From Chromatiales bacterium (GTDB lineage: Bacteria; Pseudomonadota; Gammaproteobacteria; Thiohalomonadales; Thiohalomonadaceae), in NCBI GenBank assembly GCA_003251535.1, contig QKFD01000130.1, positions 1 through 64,000 of the forward strand: 64,000 bases of DNA, read 5' to 3'. Of the stretch, positions 38,352-49,783 are shown one piece after another (the stretch's first letter is position 1; each line of letters opens with the position of its first letter). The position numbers and the translations under genes were made by a program. The notes beneath the pieces were generated by a model. The model was not told where the DNA came from. It did not search any database and saw nothing but the letters and a program-made list of their open reading frames with translations.

Positions 38352-39109
38352 GCCTACTGGCGACCCGCGGGTTGGCGGTGGCAGCAGCGGGGCGCCCCCT
38401 GTGCAGTGGCCTGGAGGTGGAGCTGGCGGCGGGGCAACGCTGGGCCATCCTCGGACCCAACGGCGCCGGCAAGAGCACCCTGCTACACACCTTGGCGGGG
38501 CTCCAGCCCCCCCATGCCGGCGAGGTGCTGCTGGCGGGGCGGGCGATTGACCGCCTCCCGCGCCGGGTCGTGGCGCAGCAGATCGGCCTGTTGCCACAGC
38601 AGGCGCGGGATCCCTTCCCGGCCACGGTGCTGCAACAGGTACTGGCCGGCCGCCACCCCTATCTGGGGCGCTGGCAGCGGGAGGGGGCAGTGGAGCTGGA
38701 GGCGGCGCGGGCCGCCCTCGGCGCAGTGGAGTTGGACGGCTTTGAGCAGCGCCCCATCACCACCCTCTCCGGCGGCGAGCGGCGCCGGGTGGAGCTGGCC
38801 ACCCTCCTCTGCCAAGACCCACCCATCCTGCTGCTGGACGAGCCCACCGATCAGCTGGATCTACGCCACCAGGCGCGGCTGCTGCGGCTATTGGACGAGC
38901 TGGCGGCCCAGGGACGCACCATCGTTATGGTGCTACACGACCCCACCCTGGCCGCCCGCCATGCCGACCAGGTGATCCTGCTGGGTCGTCATGGGGTAGC
39001 GACAGGGGGGGCCAAAGAGCTGCTGACCGCGGCCTGCCTGAGTGCGCTTTACGACCATCCACTACTGGCCCTGGAGCACCCGGCAGGCCGGATCTTTGTG
39101 CCGCTATAG
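38348..39109 (+). CDS. ABC transporter ATP-binding protein of the BtuD/FecE type
   Basis: A 253-residue ATPase with Walker A GPNGAGKST (about residue 38), Q-loop at LLPQQA, signature LSGGERRRVELATLL, Walker B ILLLDEPTDQLDL and the H-loop VLHDPTLAARHAD. It is the ATPase partner of the overlapping permease in an importer for B12, haem or siderophores. Confidence 0.94.
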   Translation: MSLLATRGLAVAAAGRPLCSGLEVELAAGQRWAILGPNGAGKSTLLHTLAGLQPPHAGEVLLAGRAIDRLPRRVVAQQIGLLPQQARDPFPATVLQQVLAGRHPYLGRWQREGAVELEAARAALGAVELDGFEQRPITTLSGGERRRVELATLLCQDPPILLLDEPTDQLDLRHQARLLRLLDELAAQGRTIVMVLHDPTLAARHADQVILLGRHGVATGGAKELLTAACLSALYDHPLLALEHPAGRIFVPL

Positions 39110-39120
39110 GCCGCAGCGGC

Positions 39121-40326
39121 TCAGGCGCGGGGCGGCGGGGGGGGCGGCGGCGGGGGGGTCGCGGCAGGCCGTGCCGGCGGCGGCGCCTGCCCTCCCCGTC
39201 CCAGCCAGCGGGTGGCCACCAGCGCCGCCACAGCCCCGCCCAACAGCAGCCCCCCCAGCAGCGGACGGGCAGCGAGCCAGGCCACGGCGATCACCACCAG
39301 ACTGAGCGCGGCGGCCAGTAGAAAGGCGACCGTCCCACTGATAAAACCGACCACACTGGCAAACAGCGGCACCACCGCCGCCAAGGTGCGCAGCGGCGCC
39401 AGTACCACCTTGATGCCGATGAACATCACCAGAAAACCGACCAGGCGCAGCACCCAGGTCAGGATGGTGTTGCTGGTCTGCGCGCTCTGAAACATCGCCG
39501 CCGCCGGCATGTCACCATACTCCAGCAGCGAGATGGAGCCGGTCTCCGTGCTGAAGGGGGTGAAGCTGCTGCCGCGCTGCTGCGCCACCACACTGATGGT
39601 GGTGGGCCGCACCACCTCAAACTTGACCCGCAGATCACCCACCTGCGGGTCGCTCGGCCGCTCGCCGAGGAAGAGGGTGTCACCCTGCCGAGTCAGCGGC
39701 TTGTTGGCCAACCGTGGCGGCAGGGCGCGCTCGGCGAGGGGGAGCGACTGCGCCTTGTCGATGCGATCAATCTGCCCCTCCGCCAGGCGGTAGGCCCCCA
39801 GCATCACCCGCTCAGCACGATGGCTGCTGCTGGTCAACGCCATGGCTGTCGGATTGCGATGCCCCTCCGGCTGGCGGAAACCGCTGCTCTGCTGGAGGGA
39901 GGCTGACCACCCCTTGCGGTAGGTGTAGCTGGTCACGGTTTCGGTGCCGCCGCCCAACTTCTCGCGGGTCTCGGAGTGCTGCTCCTCGATCCACTGATAC
40001 ATCTCCACCTCGCGTTGCAGGGCGATGGCGTTCTCCGTGATGTTGAATTCGGGATCGGTCAGCTGCTCGTCGGTGGTGGCGAGGCCGCTGGTGTGGACCA
40101 ATTTGCCCTCATGACCCGGATCGACATCATCGGCGGCCACACTGATCACCAGTGCCGCCCCCTGCTCCAGGGTCTTGGCCCGATCCACCGCCCGCCCCTC
40201 ATTCCAGTAGAGCAGTGGGAAGGCGCCGAGGAAGAAGATCGCCCCAATGACCATGCCGCTGACCGACTGCGACAGGCGGCTGCCCCAAGACTGTTGTGTG
40301 ACGCTGGTAAAGCTGTCGTTATCCAT
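39121..40326 (-). CDS. TMEM43 family membrane protein
   Basis: A 401-residue membrane protein of the TMEM43 family (PF07787). It has an N-terminal helix (about 25-45, VIGAIFFLGAFPLLYWNEGRA, the family signature), a large soluble domain with SYTYRKGWS and an LGAYRLAEGQ segment, and a cluster of C-terminal helices (about 290-375), ending in a Pro-rich tail. The bacterial function is unknown. ATG 40326 has GGGAGG upstream. The gene is convergent with the ABC pair, 11 bp apart. Confidence 0.88.
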   Translation of the reverse strand: MDNDSFTSVTQQSWGSRLSQSVSGMVIGAIFFLGAFPLLYWNEGRAVDRAKTLEQGAALVISVAADDVDPGHEGKLVHTSGLATTDEQLTDPEFNITENAIALQREVEMYQWIEEQHSETREKLGGGTETVTSYTYRKGWSASLQQSSGFRQPEGHRNPTAMALTSSSHRAERVMLGAYRLAEGQIDRIDKAQSLPLAERALPPRLANKPLTRQGDTLFLGERPSDPQVGDLRVKFEVVRPTTISVVAQQRGSSFTPFSTETGSISLLEYGDMPAAAMFQSAQTSNTILTWVLRLVGFLVMFIGIKVVLAPLRTLAAVVPLFASVVGFISGTVAFLLAAALSLVVIAVAWLAARPLLGGLLLGGAVAALVATRWLGRGGQAPPPARPAATPPPPPPPPPRA

Positions 40327-40431
40327 TGATGCCTCCCCTATCAAGAGCGCTGCAATTGTCGGCTAACTGTTTCATGGGATACGACCCGCAAAAGGACTAT
40401 GCAGCAACGAGATGAAATGGGTTATAGCCCC

Positions 40432-40779
40432 TCAGCGGCCGAGGTCGAGGAACGGCATCAGGGAGAAGTAGAGCACCAGCGCGACGAGGAGCAGGTAGGC
40501 CAGGATGGTGAGCGGCTGACGCCGCAGCCGCTCACCCAAGGATTCGCTGAGGTGGTGTTCCGCGGCTAACCGGGTCGAGCGCTCCGCCTGGTAGTCATCG
40601 ATGAGGCGCTGCGCCTCCTCCAGTCGTGTCTCATCCACCAGCCAGAGGGCGGCAACGGAGATCCCCCAGCGGCCGGCATCGGTCTCGTAAAAGTCGATCT
40701 GCTGCGTGCGCAGCAGATCGCGTACCTCGTCGGCCTCATCATCGGCAACGTTGTGGAGTCGGAACAGGAGCTTGGCCAT
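40432..40779 (-). CDS. DUF6164 family protein
   Basis: A 115-residue protein. The N-terminal half (MAKLLFRLHNVADDEADEVR, then IDFYETDAGRWGIS) resembles the DUF6164/putative signal-transducing protein fold related to DUF2007; the C terminus has one transmembrane helix (LTILAYLLLVALVLYFSLMP). Function unknown. It follows the treS gene (91 bp) on the same strand. Confidence 0.8.
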   Translation of the reverse strand: MAKLLFRLHNVADDEADEVRDLLRTQQIDFYETDAGRWGISVAALWLVDETRLEEAQRLIDDYQAERSTRLAAEHHLSESLGERLRRQPLTILAYLLLVALVLYFSLMPFLDLGR

Positions 40780-40870
40780 GGCGTATCGATGTGGCTGAGT
40801 GAGCGGTGCAGTTTACCGGTCGGCACCGATGCCCGGCACCCCCACCCCCGTAGGGTGGAGGGCCCGCGCC

Positions 40871-43800
40871 TCACTCCCCACAGAGATCCAACAGGCCACG
40901 CAGCGGAACCGCCACCCAGTCGGGGCGGTGGTCCAACTCATAACGCACCTCGTAGAGCACCTTCTCTAAGGTGAATAGCTCCAGCAGCGCCGCCGCCCCC
41001 TCCCAGGGGGTAGCGGGCGCCGCCTCCCGCCAGGCGGCCAGGAAGCGCCCGCCGGCGGCGCGGGCCCACTCCCGGGCCAGCGGTTCGATGGCGGCCCGAT
41101 CGCCCGGCCGTTCGATGGTCAGACGGGCCACTGCGGCGTGGGCGGCGTAGTCGAAGGAGCGCAGCATCCCCGCCACGTCCCGCAGTGGACTCTGCTTGCC
41201 GCGCCGCTCGGCCAATGGGCGGGCCGGCTCCCCTTCAAAGTCGATGATCACAAAATCGTGCTCCACCACCAACACCTGGCCGAGGTGGTAGTCACCGTGC
41301 TGGCGACACTTAAACAGGCCGTCGATCTCATCAGGGAGGGCGGCGAGCCGCGCCTCAATGGCCGGCCACTGCCCCTCCACCGCCTGGGCCAGCCCCTGCT
41401 CGACCTCGCCCAGATCGGCCAACCGTGCCCGCAACAGCCTTGCCGTGGCCGCCAACTCCTGCTGTACCTTGCGTTTCAGGTTGGCCGGCTCGGCACTGCC
41501 CAGCGGCTCCGGATCAAAAGCGGCATCGCCTGTGAGGGTGGCCAGGGCGGCGTGCAGCTCACCCGTCCGCTGGCCAAGCAGGGCCATTAGGTGGAGGTGG
41601 GCACCATGGGGCTCACCCGCCACATCCAACGGCACCGCCTCCTCCGGCTGGACCAGGGCGCGGGTCAGCACCCCGTCGAGGTAGTGGAGGACAAAGCTCC
41701 AGGCATCCCCCTGGTTGTCCACATAGCCCTGTAGCAGCCCCACGGTGATGGGTCCACCGGGTCCCTGGTACTCGACGGCACCCGCCACCGGGATGATGTG
41801 GGCAAAGCCCTGTTCGGTCAGGAAGCGACCGATCTCCAACTCGGGATTGATCCCCTCATGCAGCCGTCGGTAGGCCTTGAAGAAGAGGCGATCGCCTAAG
41901 ATGAGGGCGCAGTTGCTCCCCTCGCCGGCGGGCCGACGCACCGTGGGTGTGGGCCCCAGCTCGGCCACCATCTGGGCGTAGGCGGCGGTGGTGGTGAAAC
42001 GCATCACCCCCTCGCCAAAGGCCACGCTGACCCCCTCGCGGAAGCCCTGTAGTAGGGCGTGGAGGAAGCGCTCATCGGCAAAGGCGTCCAGCAGTATCCC
42101 CACCTGCGCCTGGCGACGCACCTTGGCCACCGTGACATGGAACAGCTCGCGCAGCTCCTCGGGGTCCCGCCAGATGAGGCTGAGGGGCACAAACCAAGTG
42201 CCCGTCGGCTGCCCCTCCACCGCCACCTGGAACCAGGCAAACAGCCAGCCGGCCGCCCCCTCTGGCCAGACGGTGGCGCGCTGTAGAGAGATGTCGATGC
42301 GCTCCCCCCCCTTGGCGGCAAACCAGCGCTGGGCCCGCAGAAAGGTGGGGAGCGCCTCCTGGATCAGCAGGTCATGGGGCGTGCGACTGGTGCGGCCATC
42401 GCTGCTGGCCAGTAGAGTGCTCCAGCCACGGGAGAGCACCAGCACCGGCAGATCGATGGGGGCCACCCGCTCCTCATGCCAGGTGGGGACCTGGGCCTCG
42501 GTGGTGAGCAGGAACCAGTAGACCCCATAGGCAGGCAGGGTCAGTAGATAGGGGAGCGTACCCACCGGCGGAAATGGGGTGTGGCCCATCATCTCCACCG
42601 GCACCCGCCCCTTGAACCGGGCCAACTCCAGCTCCACCGGCTGGGCACAGTTGGCCAGGTTGGCCACACAGAGGATCGACTCCCCCTCATACTCGCGCAC
42701 ATAGGCGAGGATCTTGCGATTGCCGGGCTGGAGAAACTCCAAGCTGCCGCGGCCGAAGGCCTGGTGTGCCTTGCGCACCGCGATGAGCCGCTTCATCCAG
42801 TTGAGCAGCGAGGAGGGATCCCGCGCCTGCGCCTCCACATTCACCGCTTGATAGCCGTAGATGGGATCCATGATGGGGGGCAGGTAGAGCCGCTGCGGAT
42901 CGGCGCGGGAGAAGCCGGCGTTACGGTCTGGGCTCCACTGCATCGGCGTGCGGACACCATTGCGATCGCCGAGGTAGATGTTGTCCCCCATGCCGATCTC
43001 GTCGCCGTAGTAGATGATGGGCGAGCCGGTGATGGAGAGCAGCAGCGAGTTCATCAATTTGATCTTGTCTGGGTCGTTCTCCAGCAGCGGTGCCAAGCGG
43101 CGCCGGATACCGATGTTGACCCGCATCCGCGCATCCATGGCATAGGTGCGGTACATGTAGTCCCGCTCCCGGTCGGTCACCATCTCCAGGGTGAGTTCAT
43201 CATGGTTGCGCAGGAAGACCGCCCACTGGCAGTTCTCCGGGATCTCCGGGGTCTGGCGCATGATCTCGACAATGGGGTGGCGATCGCCCTGTGCCACCGC
43301 CATATACATGCGCGGCATCAACGGGAAGTGGTAGGCCATATGGCACTCGTCGCCATCGCCAAAATATTCGCGCACATCCTCCGGCCACTGGTTGGCCTCC
43401 GCTAGGAACATGCGGTCGCTGTAGCGCTGATCGAGCGCCGCCCGCATCGCCTTGATGACCTGATGGGTCTCCGGCAGGTTTTCATTACTGGTCCCCTCCC
43501 GCTCCACCAGATAGGGGATGGCATCCAACCGCATCCCATCCACCCCCATGTCGAGCCACTGGTGCATCACCTGCATGATGGCCCGCATCACCTCCGGATT
43601 ATCGAAGTTGAGGTCCGGCTGGTGGGAGAAGAAGCGGTGCCAATAGTAGGCCCCGGCCTCGTCATCCCAGGCCCAGTTGGAACTCTCCGTATCGGTGAAG
43701 ATGATGCGTGTCCCTTCAAACTTCTGCTTGGTATCGCTCCAGACGTAGAACTCCCGTTGCCGCGATCCGGCCGGGGCCCGGCGGGCGGCTTGGAACCAGG

Positions 43801-44149
43801 GGTGTTGATCGGAGGTGTGGTTGATCACCAGCTCGGTGATCACCCGGATGCCGCGACGATGGGCCTCACGGATGAAGCGCTTGAAGTCACGCAGGGAGCC
43901 GTAGTCGGGGTGGATGGTGCGGTAGTCGGCGATATCGTAGCCGTCGTCCCGCAGCGGGGAGGGGTAGAAGGGTAGCAGCCAGAGGGTGTTGACCCCCAGA
44001 TCAGCGATGTAGTCGAGCCGCGAGGTGAGTCCGGCGAAATCGCCGATCCCGTCGTTGTTGGAGTCGTAGAACGCCTTGACGTGGAGTTGGTAGATGATGG
44101 CGTCTTTGAACCAGAGCGGGTCGTTATCCCAGCTGTAGTCGTCGGTCAT
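40871..44149 (-). CDS. treS: Trehalose synthase-maltokinase fusion (TreS-Mak/Pep2)
   Basis: A 1092-residue fusion. The N-terminal GH13 domain (about 1-550) isomerises trehalose and maltose: YQLHVKAFYDSNNDGIGDF, the nucleophile in GMRLDAIPYL, and FLRNHDELTLEM. The C-terminal part (about 590-1092) is a maltokinase with an aminoglycoside-phosphotransferase-like fold, its catalytic and metal motifs in CRQHGDYHLGQVL and IIDFEGEPARPL. Together they make maltose 1-phosphate, the donor for GlgE, which is encoded immediately upstream. The 139 bp between the genes shows no strong terminator. The fusion is common in proteobacteria with the GlgE pathway. Confidence 0.95.
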   Translation of the reverse strand: MTDDYSWDNDPLWFKDAIIYQLHVKAFYDSNNDGIGDFAGLTSRLDYIADLGVNTLWLLPFYPSPLRDDGYDIADYRTIHPDYGSLRDFKRFIREAHRRGIRVITELVINHTSDQHPWFQAARRAPAGSRQREFYVWSDTKQKFEGTRIIFTDTESSNWAWDDEAGAYYWHRFFSHQPDLNFDNPEVMRAIMQVMHQWLDMGVDGMRLDAIPYLVEREGTSNENLPETHQVIKAMRAALDQRYSDRMFLAEANQWPEDVREYFGDGDECHMAYHFPLMPRMYMAVAQGDRHPIVEIMRQTPEIPENCQWAVFLRNHDELTLEMVTDRERDYMYRTYAMDARMRVNIGIRRRLAPLLENDPDKIKLMNSLLLSITGSPIIYYGDEIGMGDNIYLGDRNGVRTPMQWSPDRNAGFSRADPQRLYLPPIMDPIYGYQAVNVEAQARDPSSLLNWMKRLIAVRKAHQAFGRGSLEFLQPGNRKILAYVREYEGESILCVANLANCAQPVELELARFKGRVPVEMMGHTPFPPVGTLPYLLTLPAYGVYWFLLTTEAQVPTWHEERVAPIDLPVLVLSRGWSTLLASSDGRTSRTPHDLLIQEALPTFLRAQRWFAAKGGERIDISLQRATVWPEGAAGWLFAWFQVAVEGQPTGTWFVPLSLIWRDPEELRELFHVTVAKVRRQAQVGILLDAFADERFLHALLQGFREGVSVAFGEGVMRFTTTAAYAQMVAELGPTPTVRRPAGEGSNCALILGDRLFFKAYRRLHEGINPELEIGRFLTEQGFAHIIPVAGAVEYQGPGGPITVGLLQGYVDNQGDAWSFVLHYLDGVLTRALVQPEEAVPLDVAGEPHGAHLHLMALLGQRTGELHAALATLTGDAAFDPEPLGSAEPANLKRKVQQELAATARLLRARLADLGEVEQGLAQAVEGQWPAIEARLAALPDEIDGLFKCRQHGDYHLGQVLVVEHDFVIIDFEGEPARPLAERRGKQSPLRDVAGMLRSFDYAAHAAVARLTIERPGDRAAIEPLAREWARAAGGRFLAAWREAAPATPWEGAAALLELFTLEKVLYEVRYELDHRPDWVAVPLRGLLDLCGE

Positions 44150-44288
44150 GCAGGCTCAACCTCGGCGGCTAAGGGGCGGAGTCCAACGCCAACGGCCCAC
44201 CCGGGGCGTGCGGTGGCGAGGGGTTGGGATTGTGGCGCGCAACCGCTCACAGCGGCGGCCTTCGCAGCGGCGCGGCCAGCGGTGCAGA

Positions 44289-46277
<1,989 letters not shown>

Positions 46278-46435
46278 CGCGCTCTCCTGTGGTTGGTGAC
46301 AGGGACCGGCGGAAACCAGCACCCCAGCGGGGGAGCCTACGCGAAGCCGCGCCGGCCGACCTGGATCCACCACCCACTTTCCGGCCACCGCCAGACCACG
46401 CGACGCGAGACACCCTCTGTTTCAAAGTAGCATCC

Positions 46436-46475
46436 GCGGCCGTGGCAGGGACCCGCTGGCCCCCGCCACGGCCGC
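46436..46475 (-). terminator. Hairpin after glgB
   Basis: An 11 bp perfect stem (GCGGCCGTGGC / GCCACGGCCGC) with an 18-base loop begins 3 bp beyond the glgB stop codon. There is no T run. It may partly separate glgB from glgE transcription. Confidence 0.5.
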
Positions 46476-46478
46476 CAC

Positions 46479-48443
46479 TTAGATACCGCTGGTGGTGCGT
46501 TTGAGCAGGAGCGTCCCGAGGGGGGGCAAGGTCAGGGTCAGCGAGTGGTAGTGGCCATGGGAGGTGGTCGGCGCCGCCTCAATACCGCCCATATTGCCGA
46601 TACCGCTGCCACCGTAGATCTCGCCATCCGAGTTGAGTACCTCACTCCACCAACCGCCATGGGGGACGCCGATGGTGTAGTTCTGGCGCGGCACCGGGGT
46701 GAGGTTGCAGATCACCAGTAGCGTGTCATCGGCGTCGTACCCCCTGCGCAGGAAGGCGATGACACTCTCCTCCCAGTCGTGACAGTCAACCCAGGCGAAC
46801 CCCCCCTCCTGGAAGTCGAGCTGATAGAGGGCCGGTTCGTTGCGGTAGAGGTGGTTCAGGTCCCGCACCCAGCGCTGGAGACCCAGGTGGGGGTCAAACT
46901 GACAGAGGTGCCACTGGAGGCTATCGTCGTGGTTCCACTCATCCCACTGCCCAAAGTCCCCACCCATGAATAGCAGCTTCTTGCCGGGGTGGGCCCACAT
47001 GTAACCGAACAGGGTGCGCAGGTTGGCAAATTTCTGCCAATCATCGCCCGGCATCCGTCGCAGCAATGAGCCCTTGCCGTGGACCACCTCATCGTGGGAG
47101 AGCGGCAGGACGAAGTTCTCGTGGAAGGCGTACCAGATGCTGAAGGTGAGTTGGTCGTGGTGATATTTGCGGAATACCGGATCTTTGTTGAAGTAGTTCA
47201 GGGTGTCGTGCATCCAGCCCATGTTCCACTTCATCCCGAACCCGAGCCCGCCGACGTAGGTGGGACGGGAGACCATCGGCCAAGCGGTGGACTCCTCCGC
47301 CATGGTCTGGGTATCGGGGTGATCGCGGTAGACCGCCTCATTGAGCTGGCGCAGGAACTGGATCGCATCCAGGTCCTCCTTGCCGCCGTACTGGTTGGGG
47401 ATCCACTCGCCCTCCTTGCGGGCGTAGTCGAGGTAGAGCATGGAGGCCACGGCATCCACCCGCAGACCATCGGCATGGAACCGCTCCAGCCAAAAGAGGG
47501 CCGAGGAGAGAAGGAAGGCGCGCACCTCGTGGCGGCCGAAGTTGAAGATGTAGCTCTTCCACTCCGGGTGGTAGCCCCGCTTGGGGTCCATATGCTCGAA
47601 GGTGTAGGTACCGTCGAAATAGGAGAGGCCGTGCTGGTCGCTGGGGAAGTGGGAGGGGACCCAATCGAGGATGATGCCGATCCCGGCCTGGTGCAGCCGG
47701 TCAATGAGGTACATGAACTCCTGCGGCGTGCCGTAGCGGGAGGTGGGGGCGAAATAGCCCACCGTCTGGTAGCCCCAGGAGCCGTAGAAGGGGTGCTCCA
47801 TCACCGGGAGGAACTCCACATGGGTGTAACCCATGTGGTGGACATACTCCACTAGGTGATCGGCCAGTTCGCGGTAGGAGAGGGAGCGGTTCTCCTCCTC
47901 CGGCACCCGCTTCCAGGAGCCTAGGTGGACCTCGTAGACGGCCATCGGCCCATCCAGGGCATTGGCGCGCTTGCGCTCCGCCATCCAGTGCTGGTCCTGC
48001 CACTCATAGTCGTGGTGCCAAACCACCGAGGCGGTGCGGGGCGGGATCTCCCAACGCAGGGCAAACGGGTCGCCCTTCTCCACCGCGTAGTCGCGCTGGT
48101 TGGAGTGGATGAAGTACTTATAGATGGTCCCGGCCCCCAACTGGGGGATGAACCCCTCCCAGATCCCGGAGCTGTCCAAGCGCGGTTTGAGGGGGTGGCT
48201 GGTCCGGTTCCAGCCGTTGAAATCGCCGATCACCGACACCGCCGAGGCGTTGGGGGCCCAGACGGCAAACAGCACCCCGTCGATACCATCGACCCGAATA
48301 AGGTGGGAGCCGAGCTTCTCGAACAGTCGGACGTGGCTACCCTCACGGAACAGATAGATATCGTGGTCCGTGAGTAGGCTGACGCCGTGGCGTACCGCCT
48401 CTTGCTGGGTACGCTGCGGCTCGTGGGTCACAATCTCATTCAC
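46479..48443 (-). CDS. glgB: 1,4-alpha-glucan branching enzyme GlgB
   Basis: A 654-residue GH13 branching enzyme that introduces alpha-1,6 branches into glucan. An N-terminal CBM48 domain (FAVWAPNASAVSVIGDFNGW) precedes the catalytic barrel. The nucleophile is in GLRVDAVASMLYLDY (about residue 328) and the acid in MAEESTAWP (about residue 381). Start is a GTG at 48443 preceded by AAGGAGAA at seven bases. With TreS-Mak and GlgE it forms a complete route from trehalose to branched glucan; no glgA or glgC is in the window. Confidence 0.96.
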   Translation of the reverse strand: MNEIVTHEPQRTQQEAVRHGVSLLTDHDIYLFREGSHVRLFEKLGSHLIRVDGIDGVLFAVWAPNASAVSVIGDFNGWNRTSHPLKPRLDSSGIWEGFIPQLGAGTIYKYFIHSNQRDYAVEKGDPFALRWEIPPRTASVVWHHDYEWQDQHWMAERKRANALDGPMAVYEVHLGSWKRVPEEENRSLSYRELADHLVEYVHHMGYTHVEFLPVMEHPFYGSWGYQTVGYFAPTSRYGTPQEFMYLIDRLHQAGIGIILDWVPSHFPSDQHGLSYFDGTYTFEHMDPKRGYHPEWKSYIFNFGRHEVRAFLLSSALFWLERFHADGLRVDAVASMLYLDYARKEGEWIPNQYGGKEDLDAIQFLRQLNEAVYRDHPDTQTMAEESTAWPMVSRPTYVGGLGFGMKWNMGWMHDTLNYFNKDPVFRKYHHDQLTFSIWYAFHENFVLPLSHDEVVHGKGSLLRRMPGDDWQKFANLRTLFGYMWAHPGKKLLFMGGDFGQWDEWNHDDSLQWHLCQFDPHLGLQRWVRDLNHLYRNEPALYQLDFQEGGFAWVDCHDWEESVIAFLRRGYDADDTLLVICNLTPVPRQNYTIGVPHGGWWSEVLNSDGEIYGGSGIGNMGGIEAAPTTSHGHYHSLTLTLPPLGTLLLKRTTSGI

Positions 48444-48784
48444 GTCTGGATTCTCCTTGAAGCAGATAGAAAAGGCTCCCGCGCTGGACGAGCGGCGGTG
48501 CTCGATGGCCGCGAGCCCCCCTGATGATAGTGCAGTCAGCTATAGGCTCAATGGCCTATTGCCCCGGCCTTAGGAGCCCCCGGCTCAGGTTGGGCACCGG
48601 CTCACCGGCCCAAAATAGTGCCCGATCGGGTGGCCAATCCCCGCCTGGCCTCTATGTTTAACCACGCTGGCGTATCTGCCCTCAGCGCAGGGGGGTGGCC
48701 GGGCCAGCAGGTTGAACCGACACCCTGGGTGCCCATATAGCTTGTAGCGGGCCGCGATGAAACCCATATGAACGAGGCACAGTC
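48444..48784. other. Divergent intergenic region between glgB and the nitroreductase gene
   Basis: A 341 bp spacer that must contain promoters for both directions. It has short inverted repeats such as GCCCGATCGGG near 48612-48623, a possible operator, but no assignable promoter and no convincing gene. Confidence 0.4.
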
Positions 48785-49372
48785 ATGGAACGGGATCTCT
48801 CCCCTTTACGTCATACCGATCACCCTATTGACCCACTGTTTCGGGATCGCTGGTCACCCCGAGCGATGTCTGGAGCCCCCCTCCCCCACGAGCAGCTGAT
48901 GAGCCTGTTCGAGGCGGCCCGCTGGGCCCCTTCGGCCTACAATGCCCAACCCTGGCGCTTTGTCTACGCCACCCGCGACAGCGAGCACTGGTCGCGGCTA
49001 TTTGACCTCCTGGTGGAGTTTAACCAGGGGTGGTGCCGCAATGCCGCGGTGCTCATCGTCATCGTCGCCAAGACCGTCTCCGACAGCGGCAAGCCCTCCC
49101 GCACCTACGCCTTCGACTGTGGCGCCGCCTGGGAGAACCTGGCCTTGCAGGCCACGCGCCTTGGGCTGGTGGCGCACGGCATGTCCGGTTTCGACTATGA
49201 CCGCGCCCGCAGCGAGTTGGGGGTCCCCGAAGACCACGCGGTCATCGCCATGGTGGCGGTCGGCCAGCCCGGCGCGGTGGAGCAGCTACCGGAGGAGCTG
49301 CGGGAGCGGGAGGTGCCCTCATCACGTCGGCCGGTAACGGCGTCGGTGATGGAGGGGCGCTTCCGCACTTGA
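48785..49372 (+). CDS. Nitroreductase family protein
   Basis: A 195-residue flavin oxidoreductase-like protein. FMN-binding signatures of the family are present: RWSPRAMSG near residue 22, EAARWAPSAYNAQPWRF at about 43-59, and the C-terminal GVPEDHAVIAMVAVG strand. The substrate is unknown; relatives reduce nitroaromatics, quinones or dehydrogenate small molecules using NAD(P)H. Start ATG 48785 follows GAGG. It stands alone, with the divergent glgB upstream. Confidence 0.92.
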   Translation: MERDLSPLRHTDHPIDPLFRDRWSPRAMSGAPLPHEQLMSLFEAARWAPSAYNAQPWRFVYATRDSEHWSRLFDLLVEFNQGWCRNAAVLIVIVAKTVSDSGKPSRTYAFDCGAAWENLALQATRLGLVAHGMSGFDYDRARSELGVPEDHAVIAMVAVGQPGAVEQLPEELREREVPSSRRPVTASVMEGRFRT

Positions 49373-49783
49373 GGCCCCAGTGGGCGACAGGGGTGGGGGT
49401 AGGGTCTACAGTAACCCCATGGGGAGCGGGGGATGACCACAGGGGTCGTCCCCCCACACCCGCCGCGTCCGTTGCCGGTGCCAACCCGGCAGGGGCGGGG
49501 CACTGGCATGGAGTGGGGTGCTACACCGTCAAGGCGGCCGCACCCCTACCCCACGACAGGCGCGCCGCCACCCCTTCCAGCCGCCCCCCAGGAGGGGTAA
49601 CACGACCCCGCCGGGGCACGGGTGGCACTGACGCAGCCGGTAGCGACGGCCCGGCATCCGTGGGCCAACACCGCCCTCCGCCAGCGTCCCCCGCACCCCA
49701 ACCCGCAGTGCCGGCCCACCTGGGCACCGGCTCTGCTAAAATCCCCTCTCATTCTCAACCCCCCATAGCCCCCGAATCCGAAC
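49373..49783. other. Intergenic region before tex
   Basis: A very GC-rich 411 bp stretch. Frames on both strands are open over long parts, but their products are low-complexity Pro/Arg/Ala sequences. I see no gene and no clear promoter, RNA or repeat. Confidence 0.45.
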